From contig DJSQ01000116.1 of the NCBI GenBank assembly GCA_002438075.1, positions 1 to 11,837 of the forward strand: DNA of 11,837 nucleotides. Direction: 5' to 3'. Made by a program: the position numbers and the translations under genes. The notes beneath the pieces are model-generated. The model saw nothing but the letters and a program-made list of their open reading frames with translations, was not told where the DNA came from and searched no databases. This document shows positions 1-7,347 of the stretch, piece by piece. Source of the DNA: Clostridiales bacterium UBA6330 (GTDB taxonomy: Bacteria; Bacillota; Clostridia; Oscillospirales; CAG-272). Numbering within the stretch: position 1 is the stretch's first letter; each line of letters opens with the position of its first letter.

Positions 1-12
1 ACAGCGTCCCAA

Positions 13-47
13 GGTCTTAGGTCTTAGGTCTTAGGTCTTAGGTCTTA
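13..47. repeat. Perfect 7-bp tandem repeat, five copies of GGTCTTA
   Basis: Five exact head-to-tail copies of GGTCTTA (TAAGACC on the minus strand) lie at 13-19, 20-26, 27-33, 34-40 and 41-47. They begin 6 bp past the stop codon of the minus-strand ABC transporter gene. No copy carries a mismatch, as expected if the array expands or contracts by replication slippage. The unit is not self-complementary, so it does not form a hairpin and is not an intrinsic terminator. What lies beyond position 1 is unknown. Confidence 0.95.
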
Positions 48-53
48 GCCCCG

Positions 54-2246
54 TCACTCCTCCGCCATGCGGGACATTTCGCGTTGCGCCATCACCAACC
101 CGTAGTAAATGCCGCGGCGCTCCATCAGCTCGGCGTGCGTGCCAACCTCGGCAACCCGACCACCGTCCAATACCACCAACCGCGTCGCGGAGCGGAGCGT
201 GGAGAGACGGTGCGCAATGGCAACCGTCGTGCGGTTTTTGGTCAGAAGCGAGAGCGCATCCTGAATCAGCTTCTCGGTCTCCGTGTCAAGCGCCGAGGTC
301 GCCTCGTCCAGAATCAGGAGCTTCGGGTCGTGTAGCAAAGCGCGTGCAATCGCAATCCGCTGGCGCTCCCCACCCGAGAGCGTGTAGCCGCGCTCCCCAA
401 TGTAGGTGTTGTACCCGTCGGGCAGATTCACAATGAACTCGTGCGCACCTGCGTACTTCGCCGCACGAATCACCTCGTCGCGCATCGCATCGGGCTTCGC
501 ATAGGTCAGATTCTGCCAGACACTCCCCGCAAACAGGAAATTCTCCTGTAGCACCACGCCGATGTGCCGCCGCAGCTCCGCCTGCGGAATGTCCCGAATG
601 TCTACTCCGTCAAGACGAATCGCACCGTCATCTACATCGTACATCCGCATCAAAAGGTTAATCAAGGTCGATTTTCCAACACCCGACCGCCCCACAAGCC
701 CGATGAATTCCCCGGGCGCGATGTGCAGACTGATGTCGTGCAGAATCTCATCCCCGTCCCCGTAGCCGAACGATACGCGGTCAAGCACAATGTCCCCGCG
801 CACCTCGGTCGGAACCGTCGGCGTTGCACTGTCAACAATCTCGTTCGGCGCGTCCAGCAAGCCGAATACGTTGGACAGCGCCACCGAAGCCAGCGCCAGC
901 TGGCGCGGTACCTTAATCAGCACCGCAAGCGGCGAATAAATCATCCCCGCATAGGAGGACAGCTGCGACATCTCGCCCGCCGTCATCTCCCCCGCAATCA
1001 TTTTGCTGCCCACAAAATACAGCAGGACGAACTCCCCGATTCCCATCACAAAATTCAGAATCGGCATCAGGATTGCCCAGATTTTCTCCTGCCGCAATTG
1101 CGCATCGCGCTCGGTTGCCGCCATGGAGACAAACCGCTCCTCCTCGCGCTTTTCCATTCCGTATGCCTTCACCACGCGGATGCCCGAAAAAACGTCGTGC
1201 AACACCGCATCCCCCCGCGCATTCAGGTCGCGCGTCCGCCGCGCCAGCTGAGCGAAAAAGCGGCGGAACATCCGAAACGCCAGCGTAATGAGCGGCGCGG
1301 GCAACAGAATCAGAAGCGCCAAGCGCCAGTCCACCCAAAACAGGTAGACCGAAACGGCAAGGAGCAAAAGCCCCTGCTCCAGAATGTTCGGGAGCACATC
1401 GACAATAAAATTCTTGATGCGGTTGGTGTCACCGTTCACCCGCTTCATCAGCTCGCCCGAGGTCATGCGGTAAACGCTTCCCACCGACAGCTCCTGCACA
1501 CGGCGGAACACCGTGTCGCGCAGGCGCACCACCAAGCGGTTTCCCGCAACCGTGAGGAACCATGTCCGCGCCATGCCGAACAGCCGCCCCGCGAGGTTGA
1601 CCGCAAGCAGGGTCAGGACCACGCCGAGAAAGCCCGCAAGCAGTGCGGAAGCCTCGGGATTCCGAATGTAATCGTCCACCATGTGGCGGTTGATGAAGGG
1701 AATGACCAGACTGACCGCAGTCGACGCGATAAAAAACAGCACCGTCAGCGCAATGAAGCCGAATTCGGGCTTGGCAAGCCGCAACAGCCGCAGAAGCGCC
1801 GATTTCGCCGAGGTCTGCGGAATGCGCGGTCCCGCCTGCGTGTCGCTCACCCGTCCGACGGCTTCCCCCGCAAGCCTGCGCAAAATGCGGTTGACCGTCC
1901 GCACGAATGCCGCGGCATCGGCGGTGCATTTAGCCGTTCCGCGCGCGAGCAGGAGCGCCTCCCCCGTCCGCGTTTCGGCAACCAGCTCCACACTTCCCAC
2001 CCCGCCTGTGGAGGTGACATGGGCAAGCTCCGCAAGCGGCACCGTGCGCGTGCGCGTTCCGTCCTCCCATACCTCCAGTGCATCGGCGGCACAGACCACC
2101 AGCGTCTCGCACCGCTTCCCCGCAACCGTGGCGGAAAGGTCGGTGGCAAGGCAGGCGCGCGGCGGATTTTGGCGATACGACGGCGCGGCGGCAAACAGCC
2201 GCTCGGTTGCCGTCGGTTCCCTTTTTTGCTTTTCCTTTTTTCGCAT
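54..2246 (-). CDS. ABC exporter half-transporter (permease-ATPase fusion) with extra N-terminal domain
   Basis: This 730-aa protein is a half-size ABC exporter that uses ATP hydrolysis to move an unknown substrate across the cytoplasmic membrane. Residues 1-15 are basic. Residues about 20-125 are a strand-rich soluble region outside the usual exporter architecture. A six-helix type IV membrane domain spans about 160-460, and the ATPase domain covers about 485-720. Visible motifs are Walker A GRSGVGKST (519-527), Q-loop Q567, signature LSGGERQ (623-629), Walker B LLILDEATSALD with the catalytic glutamate, and H-loop H679, so its ATP site looks intact. The ATG at 2246 is preferred over an in-frame GTG at 2249 because the weak GAGGTG ribosome site at 2252-2257 is 5 nt from the ATG but only 2 nt from the GTG. 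That site overlaps the stop codon of the DUF1854 gene, so translation is probably coupled. It likely pairs with the exporter subunit at 2895-5159. Ordinary exporters are about 570-600 aa; the extra length is all N-terminal. Confidence 0.93.
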   Translation of the reverse strand: MRKKEKQKREPTATERLFAAAPSYRQNPPRACLATDLSATVAGKRCETLVVCAADALEVWEDGTRTRTVPLAELAHVTSTGGVGSVELVAETRTGEALLLARGTAKCTADAAAFVRTVNRILRRLAGEAVGRVSDTQAGPRIPQTSAKSALLRLLRLAKPEFGFIALTVLFFIASTAVSLVIPFINRHMVDDYIRNPEASALLAGFLGVVLTLLAVNLAGRLFGMARTWFLTVAGNRLVVRLRDTVFRRVQELSVGSVYRMTSGELMKRVNGDTNRIKNFIVDVLPNILEQGLLLLAVSVYLFWVDWRLALLILLPAPLITLAFRMFRRFFAQLARRTRDLNARGDAVLHDVFSGIRVVKAYGMEKREEERFVSMAATERDAQLRQEKIWAILMPILNFVMGIGEFVLLYFVGSKMIAGEMTAGEMSQLSSYAGMIYSPLAVLIKVPRQLALASVALSNVFGLLDAPNEIVDSATPTVPTEVRGDIVLDRVSFGYGDGDEILHDISLHIAPGEFIGLVGRSGVGKSTLINLLMRMYDVDDGAIRLDGVDIRDIPQAELRRHIGVVLQENFLFAGSVWQNLTYAKPDAMRDEVIRAAKYAGAHEFIVNLPDGYNTYIGERGYTLSGGERQRIAIARALLHDPKLLILDEATSALDTETEKLIQDALSLLTKNRTTVAIAHRLSTLRSATRLVVLDGGRVAEVGTHAELMERRGIYYGLVMAQREMSRMAEE

Positions 2247-2251
2247 CACGG

Positions 2252-2257
2252 CACCTC
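2252..2257 (-). promoter_or_regulatory. Ribosome binding site overlapping the upstream stop codon
   Basis: GAGGTG on the minus strand shares two bases with the TGA stop (2256-2258) of the DUF1854 gene and sits 5 nt before the ATG at 2246. It sets the ATG rather than the GTG as start of the second ABC subunit and implies that terminating ribosomes may reinitiate there. Confidence 0.55.
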
Positions 2258-2852
2258 AGATGTACAGGTCCAGCCGCTTCCGACTGTGCGGGTCGAGCGC
2301 GGCAAGGTCGGGAATCTCGTAGCGGTTCCCGTCCACATCCGAAAACGTGACCGATTTCTCTCCCACGCGGAAAATCGCGCGGTAGGGGTCCTGCACAGTG
2401 AAGGTCAGCTTGCCCGCATCGGCGGTTGTGACCGTCCAATAGGAGAAGCCGTACTTTTCGCGCACGCGCAGAATGGAGGTAATCTGCGGCGCGTAGTAGC
2501 GCAGGCGTAATTCGTCCTCCAGCAGGTCCCGCACCTCGCCCGCAAACAGCGCGGTGGAGCGGATGATACCCCGCTCGTCCCCGTCCGTGTCCAGCGCGGA
2601 GATGTACTCCCACGGCAGCTCAAACGGGAATTCGCGGCAAAGATTCACCCGCGTTTCCTTGCCGTCCAGCGTCAGATACAGCAGTCCGTTCTTCCGCTCA
2701 AACTGCGCGTTTTCGGGGGTCAGCCAGACCGTGACCGCCATCTCCTCCAGCGTCCGCGCGCGGCGCTCGCCACCCTCGGGTCGCTCGCGTCCCGCGCCTC
2801 CGCCTCTCGGACCGCCAAAGGGCGGCGGGGGCGGCATTCCGTGTCCCATCAT
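2256..2852 (-). CDS. DUF1854 domain protein, ABC-transporter associated
   Basis: This 198-aa soluble protein belongs to the DUF1854 family (PF08909). The family hallmark is the C-terminal run SDVDGNRYEIPDLAALDPHS (171-190) ending in a short RKRLDLYI tail, together with the upstream REFPFELPWEYISALDTDGDE stretch (about 73-93), a basic/acidic LEDELRLRYY segment (111-120) and a WTVTTADAGKLTF strand pair (139-151). The family occurs fused to, or next to, ABC exporters and has been proposed to help with ligand binding; in some proteobacteria it accompanies cyanophycin genes. Its biochemical role is not established. Residues 1-30 form a Pro/Gly/Arg-rich tail with a run of five prolines, probably disordered. 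The start at 2852 is supported by AGGAGG at 2861-2866, 8 nt upstream. The gene sits between two ABC subunit genes, with gaps of 42 and 9 nt, so it is probably an accessory or regulatory subunit of that transporter. I see no signal peptide or membrane segment. Confidence 0.88.
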   Translation of the reverse strand: MMGHGMPPPPPFGGPRGGGAGRERPEGGERRARTLEEMAVTVWLTPENAQFERKNGLLYLTLDGKETRVNLCREFPFELPWEYISALDTDGDERGIIRSTALFAGEVRDLLEDELRLRYYAPQITSILRVREKYGFSYWTVTTADAGKLTFTVQDPYRAIFRVGEKSVTFSDVDGNRYEIPDLAALDPHSRKRLDLYI

Positions 2853-2894
2853 GGTGTTTTCCTCCTCAACTTCTCAGTTTCTCGGGTCTCCCGT

Positions 2895-5159
2895 TCATTC
2901 CGCAATGCCCGCCTGCCGCAAGGCTTCCAGCTGTAGGGTGTACAGCCTGTGATAGATGCCGTCCGACTTGGCAAGCAATTCGCGTTGCGTGCCACGCTCG
3001 GCAACCTTGCCGTGCTCGATGACCACCAGCTCGTCCGCATCGCGCAGGGTGGAGAGCCGATGCGCAATCATGATGGTGGTCTTGCCCACAATCAGCCCCG
3101 AGAGCGCCTCCTGTATCCTGCGCTCGGTGGCGGTATCCATTGCCGCGGTCGCTTCATCGAGAATCAGAATTTTCGGGTTCTTCAGAATCGCCCGCGCAAT
3201 GGAGATGCGTTGCCGCTCCCCGCCCGAAAGCTCCTGAAAGCCGAAGCCGACGCGGGTGTGATAGCCATTGGGCAGGCGGACGATGAAATCATGCGCGCCC
3301 GCGCATTTCGCCGCCTCAATCACCTCGTCGTAGCTTGCCTCGGGCTTGGCATAGCGGATGTTGTCGAGAATCGTCCCCATAAAGAGATAGGTCTCCTGCG
3401 ACACGATTGCAATGTTGCGGTAAACCGTTTCAAGCGAAAGGTCCTTGACGGGAATTCCGCCGATGCGGACCTCCCCCTCCTCGGGGTCATACAGGCGCAT
3501 GAGCAGGTTTGCCAGCGTGCTTTTCCCCGCGCCCGTGTGCCCCACAATGCCGAGCACACCGCCGGCGGGGACCGAAAAGCTCACGTCATCAATCACCCGT
3601 CTGCCCTTGCGGTAGGAAAAGGAGACGTGATCGAATTCCACGCCGCTCCCCAGCGTTTCGGGGCGGAGCGCATCGGGCTTTTCGCGCACCTCGGGCTCCG
3701 CGTCCATGATTTCATAGAGGCGGCGGAGCGCATTGGTGCAGTCGGCGGAGCGGTTCATCATATCCGAGAAGAAGAACAGCGGGGAGTAAATCATATTCAT
3801 GTACGCAATGACCGTCAGCAGCTTGCCGTAGGTCATGCCGCCGTAGCCCTGCATCACCATCCGGCCGCCCACGCCCCACGCAATGATGTTGCCGAGGAAC
3901 AGCAACGCGCCCGCCACGGTTCCCACGCAGGTGTGATAGACCCGCAGGCTCCGTTCGCTGTCCGCCAGTGTGCGGCTGTAGCCCGTAAAGCGGCGAATCT
4001 CGCTCTTTTCCTGCGAAAACGCCTTGACCACCCGCATTCCCGACAGCACATCCGCAAGGAAGCCGCTCATCCGCGAGGACCCCGCAAAGCGCTTGGCGTG
4101 CAGCTTGCGCTCGCCGCGGAACATCACCCGCATCAAAAAGAAGAACAGCGGAACGGGCAGCAGCGCAAAGAGCGCCAGCAGAGGCTGGATGGTCAGAAGC
4201 AGAACAACCAGCACCGCCACCTGCACAAGGTTGACCACCAGATACGGAATACCGTCACAGAAGAACTCGTAAATGGTATTGGAATCCTCGTTGATCTGCG
4301 TCATCAGACCGCCCGTCTGACGGTCGGTGAAGAAGCCGAGGGATAAGCGCTCAATGGCGTGAAAAATCGTTTGCTTGAGGCTGAAGGTCATCTTTGCCGC
4401 CACCTTGGAGGAAAGCCAATTGTTCAGCATGGAGGCAAGCATCCGCAACAGCTTGGTGGCAACCATCAGAAACAGCACCAGCAGAATCGCGCCCGCAAAG
4501 CTGCCGTTCGTGTCGATGACCTCATCGAACAGGAACCCGCCCGAGAGATAGGGCGCGATGATGCCCGTAACGGTGAGAAGGACCAGCGAGGCAAGCAGGA
4601 CCGCGAGGCTCCCGCGATACGCCGAGAAGAATTTCCAGGTTCTGCGGAACAATTGTCCCCGCTTCACGCAGTGCGGGCAGGCCTTGCGGTTCGGGTTGGG
4701 ATACCGCATCCCGCAGGTGGGACAGAAGCGCGCCTCGGGCAGGTCGTCGGGGTCGACCTCAAGGTCCTCCCCCCGCACCAGCTTCTCCGCGTAGTGGGCA
4801 AACAGGCGGACCGACTCCAGACAGCTGTTGGTAAAAAAGGCAAAAAGAACAGTCTCCCCCGCAAGGTCGGCAACAAGGACCGCCGTGGAGCGTCGTTCCT
4901 CCACGGCAAGTCTGCCGACCCCCGACAGGGGGTACTGCTCTTTGCTTTTGTTTTCCCAAGCCGTGCACCCGTTCGCCGCCCGTTTCGTTTGCCCCTTCAG
5001 CACAAAGAGGGACTCACGGTCCGCCAACAGCCATATTTCGGCGGGCTTTCCGCTTCGGTCGCGGTCGACAAAGCAGGACAGCTTCAGCCGCTCCGCGTCA
5101 ATCCCGAGCGCGGGCAACGCCCCGATCAGTCCCTCGGGCATCCGATCCATACACAGCAC
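2895..5159 (-). CDS. ABC exporter half-transporter with N-terminal zinc ribbon
   Basis: This 754-aa exporter subunit has three parts. Residues 1-140 are a soluble, strand-rich region. Residues 146-164 form a four-cysteine zinc ribbon (CPTC, 11 residues, CPHC). A standard exporter core follows, with membrane helices about 183-470 and the ATPase about 505-740. Catalytic motifs are Walker A GHTGAGKST (540-548), Q588, LSGGERQ (644-650), Walker B ILILDEATAAMD with its glutamate at 669, and H700. With the subunit at 54-2246 it would make a heterodimer with two complete ATP sites, unlike the many Bacillota heterodimers with one degenerate site. The GTG start at 5159 is chosen because GGGAAAGGAG lies 6 nt upstream, while the first ATG (5150) would be 15 nt away. 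Both subunits have N-terminal extensions, but only this one has the cysteine ribbon. The N-terminus should be cytosolic, so the ribbon could be a sensor, a docking site for the DUF1854 protein, or purely structural. Substrate unknown. Confidence 0.93.
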   Translation of the reverse strand: MLCMDRMPEGLIGALPALGIDAERLKLSCFVDRDRSGKPAEIWLLADRESLFVLKGQTKRAANGCTAWENKSKEQYPLSGVGRLAVEERRSTAVLVADLAGETVLFAFFTNSCLESVRLFAHYAEKLVRGEDLEVDPDDLPEARFCPTCGMRYPNPNRKACPHCVKRGQLFRRTWKFFSAYRGSLAVLLASLVLLTVTGIIAPYLSGGFLFDEVIDTNGSFAGAILLVLFLMVATKLLRMLASMLNNWLSSKVAAKMTFSLKQTIFHAIERLSLGFFTDRQTGGLMTQINEDSNTIYEFFCDGIPYLVVNLVQVAVLVVLLLTIQPLLALFALLPVPLFFFLMRVMFRGERKLHAKRFAGSSRMSGFLADVLSGMRVVKAFSQEKSEIRRFTGYSRTLADSERSLRVYHTCVGTVAGALLFLGNIIAWGVGGRMVMQGYGGMTYGKLLTVIAYMNMIYSPLFFFSDMMNRSADCTNALRRLYEIMDAEPEVREKPDALRPETLGSGVEFDHVSFSYRKGRRVIDDVSFSVPAGGVLGIVGHTGAGKSTLANLLMRLYDPEEGEVRIGGIPVKDLSLETVYRNIAIVSQETYLFMGTILDNIRYAKPEASYDEVIEAAKCAGAHDFIVRLPNGYHTRVGFGFQELSGGERQRISIARAILKNPKILILDEATAAMDTATERRIQEALSGLIVGKTTIMIAHRLSTLRDADELVVIEHGKVAERGTQRELLAKSDGIYHRLYTLQLEALRQAGIAE

Positions 5160-5165
5160 AGCCTT

Positions 5166-5175
5166 CTCCTTTCCC
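5166..5175 (-). promoter_or_regulatory. Ribosome binding site selecting a GTG start
   Basis: GGGAAAGGAG on the minus strand lies 6 nt before the GTG at 5159 and 15 nt before the next in-frame ATG, so the GTG is the better start for the zinc-ribbon ABC subunit. Confidence 0.7.
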
Positions 5176-5202
5176 GATCTGCCTCTGTCGGTTGCTTGCC
5201 GA

Positions 5203-6585
5203 CTAACTCTCCTCGTGTCCCGTGGGCGGGTACGCGCCGCAGACCGATTCGGTAACGTCGGTCAACAGTCCGTTGAACAGCACGAACACCACCATGGACA
5301 GCGCGAACTGGACCAGCCAGATCCAGCCGTAGCGCGGTTGCAGGAACACCTCCGCAATCTTCGCACACGCCGAAAACATCGTAAAAATCATAATGAAATT
5401 CGCGCGTCTGCGTCTTGCCTGCATATCCCGCTCGGCACTCATGCGGGAGATTGCGTCCTCCCCCGCCCCATAGCGCTTTGCCATCCGCATTACGCAAATC
5501 AGCACACAGCCCACAAACAGCGCCGTCAGCGCCGCCTCAATCGAGGCAAGCACGCAAACGGGGAAATAGCGCTCGTATGCCGCAGGGTCGAGAAGCGATG
5601 CCTTCGGCACGTAGTCCCGCAGATACCGCACATTCAGAAGCGTGCGCGGAATGCCGACCACCGCCACCGACAGCCCCACGCCAACCAGCATCGAGCTTCC
5701 CTGCATCAGGGTTCCGAGGACGAAGCATCCGCACAAAACCACCAGCACACTGCCCCAGTCGGGCAGGAATTCGTAATACAGAAGCGACAGGTTCGCCGAG
5801 AGCAGGATACCGACCCGCAGAAAGGTGAAGCCCGCGCGCACACGCCGCCGCAACAGCAGTCCCGTGTTCGGCAGGACCTCCCGCTCATACCGCACCCGCA
5901 GGCTGTCAATCCATGCGGTCTCCCGCCGCCATACGCGGTAGCAATACCACCAGAACGCGAGGAACGCCAGCCCCGCCGCGCCCGAGAGGATTGCCGCCCC
6001 GCCGCGAAGCAGGTCGCGGTAGCGGTACAGCGCGGTATTGTAAACGCCCTCCCGACGGAACACCGTCAGCACGGTCAACTCGGGCAGGACGGTCAGCACC
6101 GCGTGCAGAAGCAGGAATACGACGGTCACGGTTGCCATCCTGTCGCACAGGCTTCTGCCCCTACGGTTCGGCGTGGCAAGCCCGTTTCGCGCACCGCCGC
6201 ACTCGGAAAGCGAGGAGATTCCCCGCCAGAAGCTGCGGAAGGCGGGCAGAAGGAACCACAGCTCCAGCACCGCAAACGAAAAGGCAAGCAGAAGCGTCCA
6301 GACAGGTCGCTCATACGGATTCAGCTTATCGCTGGTATTCCCGAGGAATACAAAAATCAACAGCTCCGCCGCAACGCGCGCCAAGCCGACCCAGAGCATC
6401 CGCCGAAAGGTCCGTTGTGCCTCGGCAAGGTCATCGTTCAGGTCCGCCAGCGCGGAAATGCCGACCGCAACAAACAGCCACCCGATGATATCGGGCAAAA
6501 AGTCCGCCACGCCGACAATCGGGTCCCACAAAAAGCAGATACCGAGGGCAATCCACAAAAAGCCCATCGTTTTTTCTCTGTGCAT
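5203..6585 (-). CDS. Polytopic membrane protein of unknown function, 460 aa
   Basis: I do not recognise a named family. The protein is strongly hydrophobic, with roughly ten membrane segments (about 8-20, 33-47, 64-82, 95-115, 151-172, 195-216, 253-271, 278-310, 342-367, 395-440). A positively charged loop at 136-149 and another with several arginines at 386-394 look cytosolic. I see no catalytic motif, ATPase fold or cysteine cluster. Two segments resemble each other: FLPDIIGWLFVAVGISALADL (29-49) and FLPDWGSVLVVLCGCFVLGTL (273-293), both at the start of a helix, which suggests an internal duplication. The opening MGFLWIALG also resembles the start of the 241-aa neighbour. The ATG at 6585 shares one base with the preceding stop (TGATG) and has GGGAGGG 8 nt upstream, so I prefer it to an in-frame TTG 3 nt earlier. 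Translational coupling to the neighbour implies they act together. A link with SecA or the ABC exporter is suggested only by gene order. Confidence 0.85.
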   Translation of the reverse strand: MHREKTMGFLWIALGICFLWDPIVGVADFLPDIIGWLFVAVGISALADLNDDLAEAQRTFRRMLWVGLARVAAELLIFVFLGNTSDKLNPYERPVWTLLLAFSFAVLELWFLLPAFRSFWRGISSLSECGGARNGLATPNRRGRSLCDRMATVTVVFLLLHAVLTVLPELTVLTVFRREGVYNTALYRYRDLLRGGAAILSGAAGLAFLAFWWYCYRVWRRETAWIDSLRVRYEREVLPNTGLLLRRRVRAGFTFLRVGILLSANLSLLYYEFLPDWGSVLVVLCGCFVLGTLMQGSSMLVGVGLSVAVVGIPRTLLNVRYLRDYVPKASLLDPAAYERYFPVCVLASIEAALTALFVGCVLICVMRMAKRYGAGEDAISRMSAERDMQARRRRANFIMIFTMFSACAKIAEVFLQPRYGWIWLVQFALSMVVFVLFNGLLTDVTESVCGAYPPTGHEES

Positions 6586-7310
6586 CAATGTTTCCCTCCC
6601 GAGCTCCGGTCCTTCCGCTCCCGACGCTTCCGCAGGTCCTCCTCACGGGAGGCACGGGTGCTGTCCGCCGCGCGGTGAAAATTGTTTGCAAACCGCTCCC
6701 CCATCCGATTGAGAAAGCCCCAGCGGTAGGGCTTTGGGGTCTGGTCCTCGTCCCCCGCAGGACAAATGTTCTTACAGCAGGAGACCAGCAGGCAGATGTC
6801 GCAGATGCGCCAGAACAGCAGAAAAACCGTCAGCGGTATGCCCAGCTGTGCCGCAACCGCCTCGGGCAGGAACACCCGCGCCACCGTATACAGCGTTGCG
6901 TAGCCGATTCCCACGATTGTATCAAACACCGCATCCCGCACCGTGCGCGGCAGGTCCACGCTCCTTGCAATGGTTGCCACAGCGTAGTAGCAGGTAAAAT
7001 GAAAGAGCATCGCAAGCCCGAAATCCACCCATGCCATCGCGGTCTCCGCCGTCTCTCCCAAAAACGGGAGGCTCCATGCAAACGCCTTGCCCCATTCGGT
7101 CAGCAGTTCGTAAACCGTGGCGGGCATCAGTGCAAGAACCGCGAACAGCGGGAAGCGGAACGCCGCGTTGTATTTGCGCAGCTCCCACAAGCCCCGCAGA
7201 ATCATGGTGTACCCCAACAGGCAGACCAGAAACTTCATGTTGAGCATTGCCCCAACGCCCGAGAGCAAAAAGGAGACCACATATCCCAAAAACAGCCATC
7301 CGAAGCCCAT
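6585..7310 (-). CDS. Membrane protein of unknown function with cysteine-rich juxtamembrane segment, 241 aa
   Basis: Unrecognised. It has about six membrane helices (near 4-20, 25-42, 53-70, 96-114, 129-147, 155-178). At the end of the last helix lies a cysteine cluster, C170, C173, C178, C179 and C183. A charged tail (184-241) rich in Arg, Lys and Asp/Glu follows, and is likely cytosolic. The cysteines could bind metal or form disulfides, but no known motif matches. The start at 7310 is chosen because GAAAGGAG at 7321-7328 is 10 nt upstream; the earlier in-frame TTG at 7319 would be only 1 nt from it. The gene follows secA after 37 nt with no visible terminator, and its stop codon overlaps the next start by one base, so it is probably co-transcribed with secA and coupled to the 460-aa membrane protein. 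The two share a similar first two-helix layout and may be distant paralogues. Confidence 0.85.
   Translation of the reverse strand: MGFGWLFLGYVVSFLLSGVGAMLNMKFLVCLLGYTMILRGLWELRKYNAAFRFPLFAVLALMPATVYELLTEWGKAFAWSLPFLGETAETAMAWVDFGLAMLFHFTCYYAVATIARSVDLPRTVRDAVFDTIVGIGYATLYTVARVFLPEAVAAQLGIPLTVFLLFWRICDICLLVSCCKNICPAGDEDQTPKPYRWGFLNRMGERFANNFHRAADSTRASREEDLRKRRERKDRSSGGKH
6594..6600 (-). promoter_or_regulatory. Ribosome binding site inside the upstream gene
   Basis: GGGAGGG on the minus strand is embedded in the last codons of the 241-aa membrane protein gene, 8 nt before the ATG at 6585. It decides that ATG over the TTG at 6588. Confidence 0.65.
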
Positions 7311-7320
7311 TTTTTGCAAT

Positions 7321-7328
7321 CTCCTTTC
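7321..7328 (-). promoter_or_regulatory. Ribosome binding site of the 241-aa membrane protein
   Basis: GAAAGGAG on the minus strand, in a purine-rich stretch between the secA stop and the next gene, is 10 nt before the ATG at 7310. It rules out the TTG at 7319, which would be only 1 nt away. Confidence 0.7.
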
Positions 7329-7347
7329 CTTTTCCTTCTTTTTCTGT

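Noticed and set aside
13..47. Heptamer array as a CRISPR or telomere-like end
   Set aside because: There are no spacers between the units and no cas genes, and nothing shows a replicon end here.
564..2510. Open frame of 648 codons antisense to the last ABC gene and the DUF1854 gene
   Set aside because: It spans two real genes on the other strand and has low-complexity His/Arg/Gln composition and no start signal. It is a shadow of codon bias.
5187..5203. GTCGG/CCGAC hairpin between the 460-aa gene and the ABC gene as a terminator
   Set aside because: The stem is only 5 bp with a 7-nt loop, and no U-run follows on the minus strand.
4828..6678. Open frame of 616 codons on the plus strand
   Set aside because: It runs antisense across three minus-strand genes, with no ribosome site and no domain.
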